Shown: piece after piece, positions 61,621-64,000 of the stretch | Layout: each line of letters opens with the position of its first letter | Position numbering within the stretch: the stretch's first letter is position 1 | Assembly: GCA_965112735.1 (NCBI GenBank) | Contig: OZ218954.1 | Location: 2,604,001 to 2,668,000, forward strand | Reading direction: 5' to 3' | From: Phaeosaccion multiseriatum | Lineage: Eukaryota > Ochrophyta, other classes | Length of the DNA stretch: 64,000 nt | The notes under the pieces: model-generated | The model's database searches: none | Told to the model about the DNA's origin: nothing | What the model saw: only the letters and a program-made list of their open reading frames with translations | Translations under genes and position numbers: made by a program

Positions 61621-64000
61621 ATGATAAATAATCACCGCCAGGCGCGCCTGGATGCTCTCAAGCGTGTAGACTCTCGAATAGAGGCAATCGCAGCCTTTCA
61701 TGGCCCGGAGAGGGATAGCGGAGGGAGGAAGCGAAGCTCCAGCAGCGTGATTGTTTCGGCCACAGACGATGGGCCCCTCCCCAGCGCCCAGGAGAGTGGT
61801 GAAAGAAGGCACAGCGGCGCGGACATGGGCGACTCCGATCTGGGTAGTCAGTCCGAACAGCGGCAGCAGGACTTGGAAAAGACCATGTGGATTGTGCGGT
61901 ACTATCTTAAGCTGGGAAATTTCTGCCAGGTACGTGGAGATGAGGTGGTGCGCATTCCCCACCCCAAACAGGGTGGAGCAAGGTGTAACACACGAAAATC
62001 TTAATCCTTTGCTGTACACAGATGATTCTCGACGGGCGGGTGTTCAGTTCCCTGATAATTCTGTGCATCCTCTTGGCAGGGGTCTTGGTTGGCTTGCAGA
62101 CCTACCCCGATATTGGGGCCGCCCCTGTGATCACTGAGCTGGACAATATGATTCTCGGTATGTTTACCTTGGAGCTAGTGCTCAAGGTTATCTCCTTCGG
62201 GCTCAAGCCGTGGCAGTTCTTGCTGGGCTCGCAAAAGGCCTGGAACTTGTTTGACCTCTTTATTGTCATCATGTGCTTTGCCTACAATGTGGAGAATGGA
62301 TCGGTCGCTTTTCTCCGCCTACTGCGCCTAATGAGAGTTGCAAAGCTTGTGCGGGAGGTGCCCCAACTTCAGATGATCGTCATGGGCCTGGTCGGGGGCA
62401 TGCGGAGCATCCTCTACATTGTCATTCTCCTTTGCTTGGTGTTCTATATATACGCCATTGCGGGTATTTACTACTTTCGAGGTGAGCGGCCAGAGAGAGA
62501 GAGAGAGAGAGAGAGATATAGAGAGAGAGAGAGATAGAGAGGATCCAAAATATCCACTCATATCTCTCCTCTACCTTTACGTGCCTGCAGAGAACGACCC
62601 GTTCCACTTCGACACACTCCCGGTTGCCATGGTCACTCTCTTTCGGGCGGCAACGCTGGAGCAGTGGGCGGAAGTGATGTACATCAATATGTGGGGTTGC
62701 GACGTCTACACAGGGGACCTCTACATCAACAGTAACAGCTCTGCTGCAGCCACAAGTCCAGACATGCTCCTGTGTGATGCCCCTGCGGCCAACGCGTGGC
62801 TAAGTATCTTCTTTTGGATCACGTTCATTGTCATCTGCGCTCTTGTAATGCTGAGCCTCTTCGTCGGAGCCGTCACCATGTCCATGACCGAGGTGCGTGC
62901 GTTTGTGCTCTTCTCTGGCGCACCGTAAGCACCCCCCCCCCCCCCCCCTTAGCCACATCCCGTCGCTCCTCTCCCTTGCCTCCCGCAGAGTATGGCCATT
63001 ATGAAGAGCGAGAGGGAAGAGGCGAAGAGGGAGCGGCGTCTGAGAAAGGCGCAGCAGGAGGCTCAGGCCGCGCATGAGGAGAGGCGGCGGATCTTGAATG
63101 ACGTCGGTGAGTGACCGAGAAGGGAAAGAGCCAAAAACTTCTTTGGCGTGTCAGCAGACCTAATATATTATTATAATTACCAACCCCTACCGCACAGCTC
63201 GAGACATCGCAGCGGGCACGCACGACAGCACGCTCCAAGGCGCCATGAGCATGGAGATGACCGGTAAGGGCATGTGTGCAGCGGATCTAGACCGAAAGCT
63301 TGCTTCTTTTCCTCTTGCTGAATGGGAGTCTCCTCGTCTTTGTTTCTCCTCTTCTCAGCGCAACTCAAGTACAAAGCGCAGGCGGCCAAGGCGGCAGTGG
63401 ACAAGGAGGAGCTCACCAAGGACCAGCGGAAGATGCGGGTGCGAGGGCCTCAGGAGCAGAAACAATGGGCTTTGTCTGTCTTTCCCCACTCAAGTCAATG
63501 GTGTTGTTCTGTGTGTTTCTACCGGTCCTCAGACTTTGTTGGAGCGAGCATGGGGTGGACACGAACTATATCATGAAGACGAAGACATGAGCCACAAGGG
63601 CTGGAGGCAAAAGTACGCACGCCTGGCGGACTTCTGTGCGAATGTAAGTCTCTTCGGTTGGTGCGTGGAGCCTCGCTCTGTCTGAGCATCTCACCACTCG
63701 CGCCTCCCCCCCCCCCCTCCCCAACAAACCCCTCCACTGGCACTCGCAGTTGACAGAGAAGAGCGCGTTCAACAACATGATCACAGGATGCATTGTTATT
63801 GCGGCCATCACAGTAGGTGCGGCGACGTACGAGAGTGTAGACAACAGCTACTTTCTCCGGGCCTTCATGTGGGTGCTCGAGCACGTGATTCTGTGGGTCT
63901 TTACGCTGGAGATGGTCGTGCGCATCATTGCCGAGGAGTTCACGCCATGGTGAGTGTGCAGCTGGCGAGCTCGAGCCCGAGCCTGCCTCACTAGGGACGG
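61621..64000 (+). CDS. Voltage-gated cation channel with at least two 6-TM domains, cut at the right edge
   Basis: After a charged N-terminus, domain I shows S1 (FSSLIILCILLAGVLVGLQT), S2 (ELDNMILGMFTLELVLKVI), S3 (WNLFDLFIVIMCFAYNV), S4 (FLRLLRLMRVAKLVREV, with Arg/Lys every third residue), and S5 (SILYIVILLCLVFYIYAIAGIYYF). The pore is TLFRAATLEQWAEVMYINMW and S6 is ANAWLSIFFWITFIVICALVMLSLFVGAV. A coiled, charged linker follows in several small exons (KREQRLRKAQQEAQAAHEERRR, AQLKYKAQAAKAAVDKEELTKDQ). Domain II then starts at about 63750 with LTEKSAFNNMITGCIVIAAITVGAAT and ILWVFTLEMVVRIIAEEFTPW (S1-S2). The single-glutamate TLExW filter resembles bacterial Nav and Cav/CatSper channels. It could be a two-domain or four-domain channel. 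Confidence 0.85.

Overview
The window is nuclear DNA from a eukaryote, most likely a photosynthetic stramenopile of the eustigmatophyte (Nannochloropsis/Microchloropsis) type. The evidence is: GC-rich compact genes with many short GT-AG introns; cytosolic ribosomal, ER, nuclear and mitochondrial proteins encoded side by side; and three proteins (ClpP, an Fn3-like membrane protein, a DUF3119-like protein) that begin with a signal peptide followed by a phenylalanine-led transit sequence, the usual bipartite signal for a complex red plastid. The species assignment is an inference; the stramenopile-type plastid targeting is seen directly.

Layout. About 35 protein genes are visible, two of them cut by the window edges (TRMT2A-like at the left, a voltage-gated cation channel at the right). 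From about 5.9 kb to 51 kb the genes alternate strand almost perfectly. This makes a chain of divergent pairs whose start codons are often 40-330 bp apart, and convergent pairs whose stop codons lie within tens of bases or overlap. 1-5.5 kb (minus): tRNA m5U methyltransferase, an ERD2-like KDEL-receptor relative, a GT-A glycosyltransferase. 5.9-16 kb: V-ATPase c'' subunit, an ORAI-type Ca2+ channel with a 1.26-kb polypyrimidine first intron, ESF1, a CK1/VRK-like kinase fused to an FHA domain, an SMP lipid-transfer protein, SPT4. 16.8-27.5 kb: plastid ClpP, an RGG/RS-rich RNA-binding protein, OST48/WBP1, RPL26, RanGAP, a TLC-domain protein. 27.5-41 kb: dihydrodiol-dehydrogenase-like oxidoreductase, GT25 glycosyltransferase, RCC1-repeat protein, VPS9-domain Rab GEF, an unknown, an aldo/keto reductase. 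41-52 kb: plastid Fn3-like protein, SFI1-like repeat protein, NDUFA5, a GNAT, a winged-helix-like protein, STN1, a RING protein, BUD20/ZNF593. 52-54.7 kb is gene-poor and dominated by a 1.35-kb perfect GGGA array. 54.7-64 kb: RRP8, CHMP5/VPS60, a DUF3119-like protein, a prenylated ubiquitin-fold protein, an HPAT-like glycosyltransferase, and the start of a multi-domain Cav/Nav-like channel.

Themes. Most genes are housekeeping: ribosome biogenesis (ESF1, RRP8, BUD20, RPL26), Ran cycle (RanGAP, RCC1-like), secretory pathway (OST48, ERD2-like, three glycosyltransferases, CHMP5, VPS9). The unusual content is calcium/membrane signalling (ORAI, a voltage-gated channel with a TLExW filter, an SMP protein of the ER-PM contact-site type), a kinase-FHA fusion, a full-length STN1, and a family of short GC-palindromic intergenic repeats, including MITE-like elements with perfect terminal inverted repeats. 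No rRNA, tRNA, CRISPR or intact transposase gene was seen.
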